Positions 16,130-25,508 of a stretch of DNA of 64,000 nucleotides are shown in pieces (position 1 is the first letter of the stretch; each line of letters starts with the position of its first letter). Both the position numbers and the translations under genes were made by a program. Origin of the DNA: Natrialba swarupiae. GTDB lineage: Archaea; Halobacteriota; Halobacteria; Halobacteriales; Natrialbaceae. Under the pieces are notes generated by a model, which was not told the DNA's origin, ran no database searches, and worked only from the letters and a program-made list of their open reading frames with translations. The DNA lies in assembly GCF_008245225.1 (NCBI RefSeq), contig NZ_VTAW01000014.1:1-64000 (forward strand). Direction: 5' to 3'.

Positions 16130-16426
16130 ATGTCTATTGCTTCCAACTCCACAAATGAGATGCGCCAAGAAGCCGAGTGGATGGTCCCGTCGGACGATAA
16201 AATCCTTGAACTTATTCGTGAGTATGGGAATCTAACCCCAACAGCAATCGAAGATCTCGGTGGCCCTAGCGCTGGCCACGCCCGAAATCGATGTCCTGTG
16301 CTTGCTAAATATGGGTTGCTAGAACGGATCTCTCGTGGACTCTATGGAATCACTGAGGAGGGGGAAGCTTACCTCAATGAGGAGCTCGACGCGAGCGAAC
16401 TCGAGCCGACTGAGGACTCTGAGTAA
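16130..16426 (+). CDS. PhiH1-repressor-like winged-helix protein
   Basis: A 98-residue protein whose core, from EWMVPSDDKILELIREYGNL through GHARNRCPVLAKYGLLERIS to GLYGITEEGEAYL, matches the short winged-helix repressors related to the phage phiH1 repressor that are widespread in haloarchaeal genomes. The ATG at 16130 opens the frame; an internal ATG at 16160 (MRQEAEWM) is also possible. It faces the leftward five-gene cassette across a palindrome at 16048-16064. In phage phiH the repressor keeps lytic genes off; by analogy this one probably silences the cassette. The match by pattern is good; its role is inferred. Confidence 0.75.
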   Translation: MSIASNSTNEMRQEAEWMVPSDDKILELIREYGNLTPTAIEDLGGPSAGHARNRCPVLAKYGLLERISRGLYGITEEGEAYLNEELDASELEPTEDSE

Positions 16427-16762
16427 GATATCTACTCAGAACGCAGTTACCCGGATGGTGAACACAGAGTCTATATCTCGTACTATCTGGGAATGATCGT
16501 ATCTACGGTCAGGATGAAAGATATGGCCAGCATCCTCAGTATCGTTCTTGGCCGGCTATTTTGATTATACACACGATTGAGCCATACTCGTGTGCATATT
16601 CGGGAAACTGAATTTCGCGACGTGCGACCCCTGGATTAAATTCATCCAGAGCCTGTATCTCTGTAGACTATCGAGATTTCAGTCTCCCATGAGCTTTAGA
16701 TGAATGGAATCGGGAGTTAGTCAGTCATAAGGATTATTACTATCTTGTTACTGTTATCCTCT
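16427..16762. other. Promoter-side interval of the restriction-modification gene
   Basis: 336 bases with no open frame of note. GATTATACACAC near 16562-16573 and GGATTATTACTATC near 16732-16745 are AT-rich and the second stands about 25 bases before the start at 16763, so it is the better TATA candidate. Confidence 0.3.
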
Positions 16763-19700
16763 ATGTCTATTCGAGATCTTTCGTCCGACGATCATGAAGA
16801 ACTCGAGCAGGTAGTTGAAGATCTATACACCGTATTTCAAAGAGACTCTATCGAATTAGACGAAGTTGATGACTTAGTAGAACATCAATTGGTCTTCGAG
16901 TACTTGGATGATTTGAGGCAAGATCCTCCTGCACAGCCTGAATCAGCTCTCAAGGACAAACTGGTCAATAGTGCCTCGATCCTCGGTCGATCTCTGTTTG
17001 GCCGGATGAGTCCGGAGATTACTATTGATGCCGACCGAGGTATTGTTGACTACAAACTTGAAGCAGATGGAATGCCAATTTTACTAGAAATCAAACCGCC
17101 ATTCAAAGCCAACCGACGGGAAGGGTCCACTGAGGAAATTGATAAGGTCGATCTCGATTGGAAAGATCACGAGGAGCAGATAAAACGTTATAGGACGGAC
17201 AACGAATATCTTATTTTCACTGACCTGAATAAGTGGTATTTTTTCAGTAAACAGCGTAAGGGTGGTCCGATTACAGATGAGCCATATGAACTTGAGGAGG
17301 TATATGAAGGACTAGGTCAAGTTGGAAATTTCCGCGAATACCTTGAGCGAGTTCAGCATCAAGCAGAACGAGGTCAATTGGGCGAGGACTTCTTCGATAG
17401 TTTGGACTCCTGGACAAATGAACTCCAATCACTGGAATTCCAAGACTGGTGTAATGAACGTGAACAGACAGAAGGAGTGATTAAATTCATAAATAAATTC
17501 ATATTTATACAAACATTGGACGATCACTTTTTAATCGACTTCAATTGGATTGAGAAACGATGGAAGCAGAAGAAACGAGATTGGGAAAGTATCGGTAAGA
17601 ATCGAGTATTGGAAGAATTTCTCAACGAAGTTAACCAGTGGTTTTATGCGTATTATGATACAGAACTTTTCGAGGAAAATCTGTTAAACGATTACCTCGA
17701 GCAAAGTGATGAGAACATTGAAGAACTTTATCGACGGCTACCACGTGTCCTTGGCCTTGAAAAGTGGCAAAAAAGTGCAATTGGTTACAGGGGGATCACG
17801 AATTTCCCATACCGGCAAATAGACGAAGACATCTTTGGACGTGCCTATGAGCGGTATCTCGCAGAACGTCGTGAGGAGGAGGGTATCTACTACACCCGAA
17901 AGCACGTTACCCAATATATGGTTGAAGAAGTGGTTGGCAAGCATATTGATGAACATGTTGACGAGTTCCGATCTGCGATCGAAGAGGAGGACTTTGACCG
18001 AGCAAAAAATGCACTTAATGAATTTATTGATTTTAAGGTTGTGGACCCTTCGTGTGGTTCCGGCTCATTCCTGATCAAAGCGGTTGACGCCATATGGGAG
18101 TGCTACCAGGAGATTATCGAGATTCTTGATAATCAAGAGTACCTTCAGTTTGAAGGGACTTTAGAGATTACCGATGAACAACGGACGAACGCCGAAGCAA
18201 TAAACGAACTGTACCGTATTCTCAATTATGATAGCGAACGGGACCTGATTTCAAAGGTTCTACTTCGTCATATTTACGGCGTTGATAAAGATGCAGACGC
18301 ACTGTCCGTTGCAAAGGTGAATATCTGGTTGGAGAGTATTAAGATGCTCTCAGATGACTTCCGTTATGATCAGATTCCGGATGGGGGTGGCTATGTACTC
18401 CCCAATATGGAGATTAACCTCCAGCACGGCGATTCGCTGATTGGGTTACCGTTTGATAAAGCCAGTTACGAGTTGGTGAATGAGCACAATGATAAGCTCC
18501 AGGAATTGTCTGATCTGCGCGAACATTATATCGACGACCATATGCGTGAGAATGCCGCGACAGAATTAGTTAATCTGCAAAATGATCTAAGAAAAGACCT
18601 CGACCGTACGTTTGAAGACTTCACAGAGTCAAACTCTGATCTAGATTCTAACGTAGCTGATGAGACAATCCCCTTCCATTGGCCACTCGGGTTTTTTCAC
18701 GCCTACATCGATGACGATGGAACGCCTTCGGAATCCCCCGGATTCAATTGTGTAGTCGGAAACCCCCCCTATGTGAACGCGATCAACCGAGGACGATACT
18801 TTTCCGATCCCGAAGACGACTTCTGGAGGTGGGCATTCAACTCTGCTGATCGTGCCTTCGATCTATATTTACCCTTTATCGAACAGGGTCTGAATCTCGC
18901 AGTTGAGGGAGGAAGTGTCTCATTTATTGTACCGAATAAGCATTTGGCGATCCCCTATGCGGAGGCTTTCAGAGATTTCATCGTGGAGGAGGACAACTAT
19001 CTTCGAAAAATCACGGATGTATCCCAGCTCGATGTTTTTGAAGACCCAAGTGTATACCCAGTTATTCCTCATTACGAGAAAAATGCTCTTGGGTCTGAGG
19101 CGACTGTTACCCTCAACAAACCACCAAGTCAGGAACTGCTTGGGGATGAGGAGTATAACTTTATCCACGATCATGGTACGTTAGATAAGCTTGATGAGAA
19201 TATTTGGAGTTTCCTCTTGTTACGAGATACATCACTATTTTGGAACATTTTTGAAGGGTGTGAACAACTTCGATCTGAAGGGACTGTACAGGCGTCAAGC
19301 ACTACGAGCGAGTCAGAAGAGTTCACTATCGCTCTTAGTGAAGATGAACCAAACGAGAATAAAAAGAAGTTCATTAAGACTGGTGGAGTCGATCCTTTCG
19401 TCTCCACGTGGGAGTTTGAGGAGGTACGCCACCGTGGCCAGGATTACGAACAGCCAGTATTAGATACGAATCATGAGATTATTACAGATCTTCGACGGGA
19501 CCAGTACAACAGTCCCAAACTCGTCTTTGCGAAGGTATCAGACCAAATTGAGGCATTCCCAGATGTTGATGGGAATTATGCCTCAGTGGATACGAACTTC
19601 TTCTACAACAGTAATGAAGAGATAACATATTATGCTGGGCTTCTGAATAGTTATATCTCGAATTTCTTGTATACTGGTCTATTCGGCGCACTCCGTATGA

Positions 19701-20491
19701 GTGATGGGGACTTCCAGTTCCAAGCGCCCCAGCTGCAATTAATTCCGGTTCCTTCCCCAGAGACTGTCGAAGATGAGGACATCCGTACCGTCTTAGATAT
19801 TGTCGGTCGACTCATGGACCGAAAACATCATCGTGAGCGATTAACCACTATTTGGACAAAACAAGCCGAAAACCTCAGTGACACCAATCGATCGTTAGCA
19901 GAGATTCTTGAACAGGATAAAGAGTTTATCCAGCAGGGGAACTTCGATTTAGCATGGACAAGCGATGTGGGATTCTATCCTGACGAAGAACAGGATGCAC
20001 TCAGTGCCGAGTTCGATAAGTTTGTTGTTAAGGGAGGCGATGACAATAGAACACTCAAAATCTATGGTCGTGAAGACAGGACTGATGAGGAATTATATAC
20101 AATCGAGTTTAGAGATCGCAACCTGTGCGATCATGTCCTTCTATCCATGCGAATCAACTTGTTCGATACTCGAAAACACGTCGACACACTTGATGACATT
20201 TTGGAGAAGACCCAGGTCCCGATCATTCGCCGAGATAGCGCACAAACAACACCAAACATCTTAGATCAAGTAGAACGGCGGTTCCTTGACGCTGCCCAGT
20301 CGAACTACTCGAATGTCGATCCAGATCCAAATCTCTTGACTCTCGAAAACCAAATTGACGAATTAGAGATGAAACTCAATGTTATAGTCTTCAAGCTTTA
20401 CAACGTTGACAAAGATGAGGCAAGCAACGTTCTTGATGATTTAAACACTCCTATCAAAAAGAAAGATGAGTTAATAAATCAAGGGTGGTAA
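16763..20491 (+). CDS. Type IIG restriction-modification enzyme (Eco57I/TaqI-type)
   Basis: A 1242-residue protein combining cleavage, methylation and target recognition. An N-terminal PD-(D/E)XK region includes DYKLEADGMPILLEIKPPF (residues about 97-115, Asp then ExK). The methyltransferase part has motif I DPSCGSGSFLIKAVD near 428 and catalytic NPPY (VVGNPPYVNAIN) near 668, marking an N6-adenine type enzyme. The last 300 residues contain a TaqI-like target recognition region (APQLQLIPVP) and a helical tail. The start at 16763 (MSIRDLSS) is chosen over one six codons earlier. It is self-sufficient as restriction system; it has lower GC than the genes before it, suggesting transfer. It opens the defence-like island. 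Confidence 0.85.
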   Translation: MSIRDLSSDDHEELEQVVEDLYTVFQRDSIELDEVDDLVEHQLVFEYLDDLRQDPPAQPESALKDKLVNSASILGRSLFGRMSPEITIDADRGIVDYKLEADGMPILLEIKPPFKANRREGSTEEIDKVDLDWKDHEEQIKRYRTDNEYLIFTDLNKWYFFSKQRKGGPITDEPYELEEVYEGLGQVGNFREYLERVQHQAERGQLGEDFFDSLDSWTNELQSLEFQDWCNEREQTEGVIKFINKFIFIQTLDDHFLIDFNWIEKRWKQKKRDWESIGKNRVLEEFLNEVNQWFYAYYDTELFEENLLNDYLEQSDENIEELYRRLPRVLGLEKWQKSAIGYRGITNFPYRQIDEDIFGRAYERYLAERREEEGIYYTRKHVTQYMVEEVVGKHIDEHVDEFRSAIEEEDFDRAKNALNEFIDFKVVDPSCGSGSFLIKAVDAIWECYQEIIEILDNQEYLQFEGTLEITDEQRTNAEAINELYRILNYDSERDLISKVLLRHIYGVDKDADALSVAKVNIWLESIKMLSDDFRYDQIPDGGGYVLPNMEINLQHGDSLIGLPFDKASYELVNEHNDKLQELSDLREHYIDDHMRENAATELVNLQNDLRKDLDRTFEDFTESNSDLDSNVADETIPFHWPLGFFHAYIDDDGTPSESPGFNCVVGNPPYVNAINRGRYFSDPEDDFWRWAFNSADRAFDLYLPFIEQGLNLAVEGGSVSFIVPNKHLAIPYAEAFRDFIVEEDNYLRKITDVSQLDVFEDPSVYPVIPHYEKNALGSEATVTLNKPPSQELLGDEEYNFIHDHGTLDKLDENIWSFLLLRDTSLFWNIFEGCEQLRSEGTVQASSTTSESEEFTIALSEDEPNENKKKFIKTGGVDPFVSTWEFEEVRHRGQDYEQPVLDTNHEIITDLRRDQYNSPKLVFAKVSDQIEAFPDVDGNYASVDTNFFYNSNEEITYYAGLLNSYISNFLYTGLFGALRMSDGDFQFQAPQLQLIPVPSPETVEDEDIRTVLDIVGRLMDRKHHRERLTTIWTKQAENLSDTNRSLAEILEQDKEFIQQGNFDLAWTSDVGFYPDEEQDALSAEFDKFVVKGGDDNRTLKIYGREDRTDEELYTIEFRDRNLCDHVLLSMRINLFDTRKHVDTLDDILEKTQVPIIRRDSAQTTPNILDQVERRFLDAAQSNYSNVDPDPNLLTLENQIDELEMKLNVIVFKLYNVDKDEASNVLDDLNTPIKKKDELINQGW

Positions 20492-20842
20492 CTCACTCGA
20501 GTTGGCGAATAACATCTGAAACTGGAGATCGCGCTGATCCGTTATCTCGGTTGCGAAATTAAATGCTCACTCTACTTTCTCCGATCCTTCGTGCTCTCGA
20601 GCAAGTAACGAGAGACCGCAGACGATCAGCAGATCACCTTGAGGATGGTACATGGCACTAAATTTGCCGGCTTCACTCATAACCCCTCACAAAAGTGGAC
20701 TTCCGTTTCGTGTGCTTCAACTGGAGATCTGCGAAGGTGGGGATGGGGCGCTGTAATTTTTTGGCGCTGTCCCCTTGGGGACACCCACTGCCCACCCCAT
20801 TCCGACACCTACTCTTTCCAACCACAACCACCCACAACAAAG
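20492..20842. other. Intergenic interval
   Basis: 350 bases, partly open in one frame that extends into the next gene but without coding character. No repeat or RNA is evident. Confidence 0.3.
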
Positions 20843-21538
20843 ATGCCTCGAGCGGGTCCACTCAAACAGATCCTCCGGACACTCACGGTCGCCGAACTCC
20901 GCTCTCTGCGCCGCACCCACTGCCCACAGGTCACCGAGTATGACGGCAACAAAACCGCTTTCGTCGACCGGCTCCGCAACTCACTGAAACGCTCGATTGA
21001 CGAGGGGGACCTCACGTATGAAGACCTCGTCGAGTTCCTTCGCAACGAGTTCGAATCCAACAGCCCCGAACGAGCCACGACCTGCATTCGCCACACTTTA
21101 GAAGACCTCACGATCTCCCCGTGTGCCGGCTACAGGGACGGTCGCGCCGTCAGGGAACGCTGGATCAGCTCAGAATGCTACCAGGAGCTCCAGTACGAAC
21201 TCGCGGACCTGCCGTACGAGATCACGCAGGAGGCAACGTTCGCCCGCAATAGTATCGATCTGCTCGTCAGCCACGCCCACGACGATCGCAACTACCTCAT
21301 CGAGGTCAAACTCGCGGGCAACTACAACAGCCGCGAACGCTTGCTCTCCCAGCTGCGCAAGTACCGGAAGAAGGTGCCGTACCTCCGCCGGTCGTTCGTA
21401 CTCATGGTTGCCCAACAGGAACGCGATCTGCCCACGAACAAGGAGTCGGTCAAGCACGTGATTCAGGAGGCCGAAAACGAACCCCAAACCGAGGTTGTCG
21501 TCAGATCGCCGGCTGGGCTCGAGTACAGCGCCAGATAG
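20843..21538 (+). CDS. PD-(D/E)XK nuclease with SAP-like head
   Basis: A 231-residue protein. The N-terminus (LRTLTVAELRSLRRTHCPQV and a following basic helix) resembles a SAP-type or helical DNA-binding head. Residues 130-190 show the nuclease pattern: NSIDLLVSHAHDDRNYLIEV with Asp near 139 and EVK near 153-155, then a helix with QLRKYRKKVPYLRRSFVLMV. The start at 20843 (MPRAGPLKQIL) is chosen because the upstream in-frame stretch is not protein-like. It lies between a restriction enzyme and a TcmP gene, in keeping with a defence role. Substrate unknown. Confidence 0.7.
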   Translation: MPRAGPLKQILRTLTVAELRSLRRTHCPQVTEYDGNKTAFVDRLRNSLKRSIDEGDLTYEDLVEFLRNEFESNSPERATTCIRHTLEDLTISPCAGYRDGRAVRERWISSECYQELQYELADLPYEITQEATFARNSIDLLVSHAHDDRNYLIEVKLAGNYNSRERLLSQLRKYRKKVPYLRRSFVLMVAQQERDLPTNKESVKHVIQEAENEPQTEVVVRSPAGLEYSAR

Positions 21539-21678
21539 CCTATGCTATTCAGCAGGACGTTCTGAGATCCATCCCCTATTTGAGGAACATACAGAACGTA
21601 ATAACTACCTCGTTATTATACGGATATCAGTCACCAAGCCCGAACATTCATGTCACTATGGTCTATAGTTATATCAAC

Positions 21679-22548
21679 ATGTCAAACCATTTCTCCGGCG
21701 GGGACCTCAAAACTGCGGCAAAACTCGTGATATTAGAGGAATATCTAGATGTGTATACGACGATTCTAGATTCTAATTGGGAGTGGGGCGGTCTATGGTA
21801 TGTTGACACACACTCTGGCACAGGAAAAACGCACATTGATGAAAAGGGGATAGATATCGATGGATCAGCTATTCGGGCGATAGAAGATTATCAAGAATCG
21901 TTTGACAAATTCTACTTATACGAATTAGATGAAGATCATTTCCACACTCTGCATGAAACACTAGCTAAGAGATTTGACCTCACCTTTGACGTAGGACCAG
22001 TAGACACACCTGATGAAGATTTCTTAGTTGCTCGCTGTGATGATCCTTACATTCGTATTATGCAAATGGATTCTAACGAAGGAGTGAGTTTCTTGGCAGA
22101 CCATGCCAATAATAGGGCACATTGGTTCACTTTCATTGACCCAAAGGGACTAACAGCTAAACGGTCCACCCTTGACACCTTACTTGATAGAGGGAATGTA
22201 GATATATTGTTGAATTATCAGACAACGGGTGTTATGAGAAGTGCTGCGGCTGAGCATGCCCATGGGGCAGTTAGGCGAACAATGGGTGACGATGACTGGC
22301 CTGAAGCAGGTTCAAGAGAAGAATATGTACAGATATATAAGGAGAAACTCGAAGAAAACAAAGAAATTCAGCCTGTTCTAACGAAGGGGCTTGAATCTCC
22401 AGATGATAAGCGGTGTAGGTTTGATTTGATTTTCGCCTGCACAAATGATGGTGCCCGTAGTGCTATGGAATCGATCATGGACCAAGATACTCTTTGGGAG
22501 AAAGCTCATGATGAGTTTGGCCAGTCAGGATTAGGCGACTTCTTTTAG
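21679..22548 (+). CDS. TcmP-like (three-Cys-motif partner) protein
   Basis: A 289-residue protein matching the TcmP pattern: N-terminal AAKLVILEEYLDVYTTIL, then WYVDTHSGTGKT (in place of the DxFAGxG glycine loop of a methyltransferase-like Rossmann fold), and FIDPKGLTAKRSTL near residue 153, in the position of motif IV. TcmP proteins are named for standing beside proteins with a CxxxCxxC radical SAM motif, and here two such genes follow. Starts at 21658 (MVYSYINM) or 21679 are both possible; the latter is used here. The stop is 3 bases from that of the convergent radical SAM gene (22552). It is likely an enzyme acting with them; the substrate is unknown. Confidence 0.75.
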   Translation: MSNHFSGGDLKTAAKLVILEEYLDVYTTILDSNWEWGGLWYVDTHSGTGKTHIDEKGIDIDGSAIRAIEDYQESFDKFYLYELDEDHFHTLHETLAKRFDLTFDVGPVDTPDEDFLVARCDDPYIRIMQMDSNEGVSFLADHANNRAHWFTFIDPKGLTAKRSTLDTLLDRGNVDILLNYQTTGVMRSAAAEHAHGAVRRTMGDDDWPEAGSREEYVQIYKEKLEENKEIQPVLTKGLESPDDKRCRFDLIFACTNDGARSAMESIMDQDTLWEKAHDEFGQSGLGDFF

Positions 22549-22551
22549 GCT

Positions 22552-23601
22552 TTAAGACCTCGCATGCGGGATGTGTGGAGTTCGTGAATTTGGCGTCTCA
22601 CGTTCCGCAAACTTCTCCGGCGATTGGCGATCTCGCCAAGATTGCAGCCACACTTGCTCCTCGTCAGAAACATGCTTGATCAACTGTTTATCCGGCCAGA
22701 GATGTATCGGTAATCCCAGTTCTTCGCCGATTTTCTGAACCCATCGAAGGTGGTTCGTCGCATACTCGGCCCACCGATCCCGGTCTCGTAACAGATCCAG
22801 ATCTGCCGCTAGCTTCTCTTCCCCTGCATCTCGAGCAGCTTGTACTGTCATTTCGAAGTTCCCACCACGAGGATTGATTGGTTCGTGGAATACAACGGCA
22901 GGGTCGCACTCAGCGATGCGCTCCAGTTGTTTGCGAAGATCGGCCTTGTCCTGCGTTGGATAGGTCGGACTCATACTGACGAACGTCTGGACGCCGTTCT
23001 CGTTGAACTTCTCGAGCCCACGAAGCCGGTGCTCGGGGGCCGGTGCACTCGGCTCGATCGCACCCACCTGGTCGGCATCCATACAGGGAATCGAGGATCC
23101 GATCGTGACGTGCTTCCCAGCGTCTTCAAAGACATCAAGATCCTGTAGGGCAAGAATTGGGTTACGAGTAAGAACCCGTGTATACTTTTCGTGGCCCGTG
23201 AGAGCAGCCACGACGTTCCGCGTAATCTCACCAGCACGACCATCCATGTAGCAATCAGTAGAGAAGGAAACTCCGACGACACCCCGACCACGCTCTGTTT
23301 CCCGCCAGGACCGCTTTCGATCTAGGTGGTCATCTAACCGCTCGCCGAGCCCCTCGCGATAGAGGACATATTTTCCCCACTCCTTCTGCCCATTCTCGAC
23401 ATCGACTTCCTCTTTGAGCATATCTGGCCGCGTCCGAATATTCGGCGTCGACGGCACGTAGCAGAACTTACACCCATGCCGACACCCAGTTGCCACATTG
23501 ACAACGTAGTCACAGAGATGCTTGCTGTTGAGGCCCGATTCACTGAGGATCGCTTTTGTCGGGTCTTCTCCCGTCCGGACCTCGTCGTGACCACCAGACA
23601 T
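22552..23601 (-). CDS. Radical SAM protein 1 of a divergent pair
   Basis: A 349-residue protein. The iron-sulfur motif CRHGCKFC (within GCRHGCKFCYVPSTP, residues about 40-54) is CxxxCxxC as in radical SAM enzymes that bind a 4Fe-4S cluster and S-adenosylmethionine. Further blocks: VGVSFSTDCYMDGRAGEITR, TRVLTRNPILALQDLDVFED, VTIGSSIPCMD, and FHEPINPRGGNFEM near the end, resembling the spore photoproduct lyase-like/Gp37-Gp68 (DUF5131) group. The start is the ATG at 23601. It is divergent from a paralogue starting at 23744, with 142 bases between, and convergent with TcmP. The reaction is not known. Confidence 0.8.
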   Translation of the reverse strand: MSGGHDEVRTGEDPTKAILSESGLNSKHLCDYVVNVATGCRHGCKFCYVPSTPNIRTRPDMLKEEVDVENGQKEWGKYVLYREGLGERLDDHLDRKRSWRETERGRGVVGVSFSTDCYMDGRAGEITRNVVAALTGHEKYTRVLTRNPILALQDLDVFEDAGKHVTIGSSIPCMDADQVGAIEPSAPAPEHRLRGLEKFNENGVQTFVSMSPTYPTQDKADLRKQLERIAECDPAVVFHEPINPRGGNFEMTVQAARDAGEEKLAADLDLLRDRDRWAEYATNHLRWVQKIGEELGLPIHLWPDKQLIKHVSDEEQVWLQSWRDRQSPEKFAERETPNSRTPHIPHARS

Positions 23602-23743
23602 AGTTATCTTATCTTGTTTACTTTGCTTGACGTACAAAATTGTTGCCCCCTACTCACCAACTACTAGCTCCACTTTCACTTTCACCATACGTGGCTCATC
23701 TCTTTTGAGATCCAGCAAGAAGAACAGCCAAGAGGCGATTGCC

Positions 23744-25087
23744 ATGGAGTTCAGCTGGGAGACTGGCGACAGCTGGTTCGAACGCACCTATGCCGTCTCA
23801 CACAACGATGAGGCGATCGAGACGTTCGACAGCCAGCCCACTCTCGACGAGCTCCGAGAAATCGAACGGCAGCATGGTGACCCGACCGATCGGTTAGATC
23901 TGTGGCAAGCAGGCCTACTCTGTACGAACTGCAACACCGAAATCAACGACCGATTCGCTGCTACACCAGCAGGCGATCTCCACTGCTGGGAGTGTGCAAT
24001 GGGTACTGATCACACCGACCAGCACGGCCTCCGCGTCAATACCGATCCGACGAAGACAGTTCTGAGTGAATCCTACCTCCACACCAAGAGCCTCTGTGAC
24101 CACGTGATCAACGTCGCGACCGGCTGCCGGCACGGCTGTGAGTTCTGCTACGTCCCAACTACACCGGCGATTGGCAACCGACACAAGATGCTCGCCGATC
24201 AAGCGGACGTCGACGACCCACAAGGTGACTGGGGTAGTTACCTGCTATACCGCGACGACCTCCCGGAGCGACTCGCCCGTATCCTCGAAGATCGTGACTC
24301 AAGCGATCGAAAACAAACCGACCGCGGTCGGGGTGTCGTTATGCTCTCGAGCGGAACCGACTGCTACCAAGACCGTCGCACCGCCCAGATCACTCGCGGA
24401 GCGGTTACCGAACTTATCACCCACGATATCCCAGTCCGAATCCTGACACGCAGCCCGGCGGTCGTTCGTGATATCGATCTCTTCCAGGCAGCCGGCGACC
24501 GTCTCACAGTGGGTTCGTCGATCCCCTCGTTCGAAGCCCCACTGGTCAACGCGATCGAGCCGAACGCACCGCCGCCGATAAAACGGTGGGAAGCACTCGA
24601 TCGGCTTCAGCAAGCCGGTGTGCCGGTCTTCGCTTCGATGTCCCCCACATATCCGACGATGGACGAAGATGACTTCCACGAGCTACTGAGTTACTTCCGA
24701 GCGTTGGGCGAGATCGTTGTTTTCCACGAGCCAATCAACCCACGAGGGAAGAACTTCCAGCAGTGTCTCGAGGTAGCATCCGACGCTGGCTACGAAGATG
24801 TTGCAAAGGAACTTCGACGGATGCGTGACGACCGGCAGTACTGGGTCGAATACGCACTTGAACAGCTCAACACGGTCCAGCAGGTGGCAACGCGATTCGA
24901 CGGGCTGCAGGTCCACTCATGGCCCGACGATGAACTCATTCGATCGACGAGTGGTCAACTCCGATCACAACTCGAGGCGATGCAACAAGCCGTTTCACCG
25001 GAGTCGTTCGGACCAACAAAGCCAGACACTTCTGCAGCGCAGTCTGAACTCGCAGAGGATCACAAGACGTTCCAACAGCTGATATAG
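23744..25087 (+). CDS. Radical SAM protein 2 with N-terminal zinc ribbon
   Basis: A 447-residue paralogue of radical SAM protein 1 with about 100 extra residues at the front. These include a zinc ribbon with LLCTNCNTEINDRF and LHCWECAMG (two CxxC pairs). The cluster motif CRHGCEFC (GCRHGCEFCYVPTTP) follows, then SSGTDCYQDRRTAQITRGAV, VRILTRSPAVVRDIDLFQAA, LTVGSSIPSFEAP and FHEPINPRGKNFQQ, all shared with the first. The start at 23744 (MEFSWETGDSWF) is used; the longer frame starts in the shared promoter. Two paralogues beside a TcmP gene suggest a heteromeric or sequential radical SAM system. The substrate is unknown. Confidence 0.8.
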   Translation: MEFSWETGDSWFERTYAVSHNDEAIETFDSQPTLDELREIERQHGDPTDRLDLWQAGLLCTNCNTEINDRFAATPAGDLHCWECAMGTDHTDQHGLRVNTDPTKTVLSESYLHTKSLCDHVINVATGCRHGCEFCYVPTTPAIGNRHKMLADQADVDDPQGDWGSYLLYRDDLPERLARILEDRDSSDRKQTDRGRGVVMLSSGTDCYQDRRTAQITRGAVTELITHDIPVRILTRSPAVVRDIDLFQAAGDRLTVGSSIPSFEAPLVNAIEPNAPPPIKRWEALDRLQQAGVPVFASMSPTYPTMDEDDFHELLSYFRALGEIVVFHEPINPRGKNFQQCLEVASDAGYEDVAKELRRMRDDRQYWVEYALEQLNTVQQVATRFDGLQVHSWPDDELIRSTSGQLRSQLEAMQQAVSPESFGPTKPDTSAAQSELAEDHKTFQQLI

Positions 25088-25304
25088 TCTCGAAGACCTG
25101 CTGGGAACAGTTCACTATTGCCAGCCCCACTCAAACAGCTACTTTGTGGCATAATTGTCGTGACTCAACTCTTTACGCCGGACTCGTTCCCGCCACCCGC
25201 CGAATAGGAGAGTGATAGGACCACCTTCGCTGACTGTCTCCAGAATATAGTCAAATCCAATATGTAGTTGGGACCGGCACTGTCTAGATGAGAGTTTGAG
25301 GAAA

Positions 25305-25351
25305 GAGCAGGTGGTGGCGAGAAGTGTTCAATGCGACTCGCCAACCTGCTC
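25305..25351. repeat. Strong intergenic hairpin
   Basis: GAGCAGGTGGTGGCGAG (25305-25321) pairs with CTCGCCAACCTGCTC (25337-25351) with a two-base bulge, 15 paired bases about a 15-base loop. It lies in the gap 25088-25508 between the second radical SAM gene and the nuclease gene. The plus strand also holds a 22-codon frame (25331-25399, beginning MRLANLLRESLDMDTRPE). Neither is explained; the rest of the gap holds the TATA-like TTTATATG near 25411, suited to the following gene. Confidence 0.5.
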
Positions 25352-25508
25352 AGAGAAAGCTTAGACATGGACACCCGGCCAGAATCCCACGTATTTTGAC
25401 TGATTAATTTATATGTCACCATATATCCCCCTCATTTAATTGATGTTAGCTGTCGAGATAATAGAACTCAACTAGGTATTTGTCCCTCTACTGGAAATCG
25501 TAGCATAC

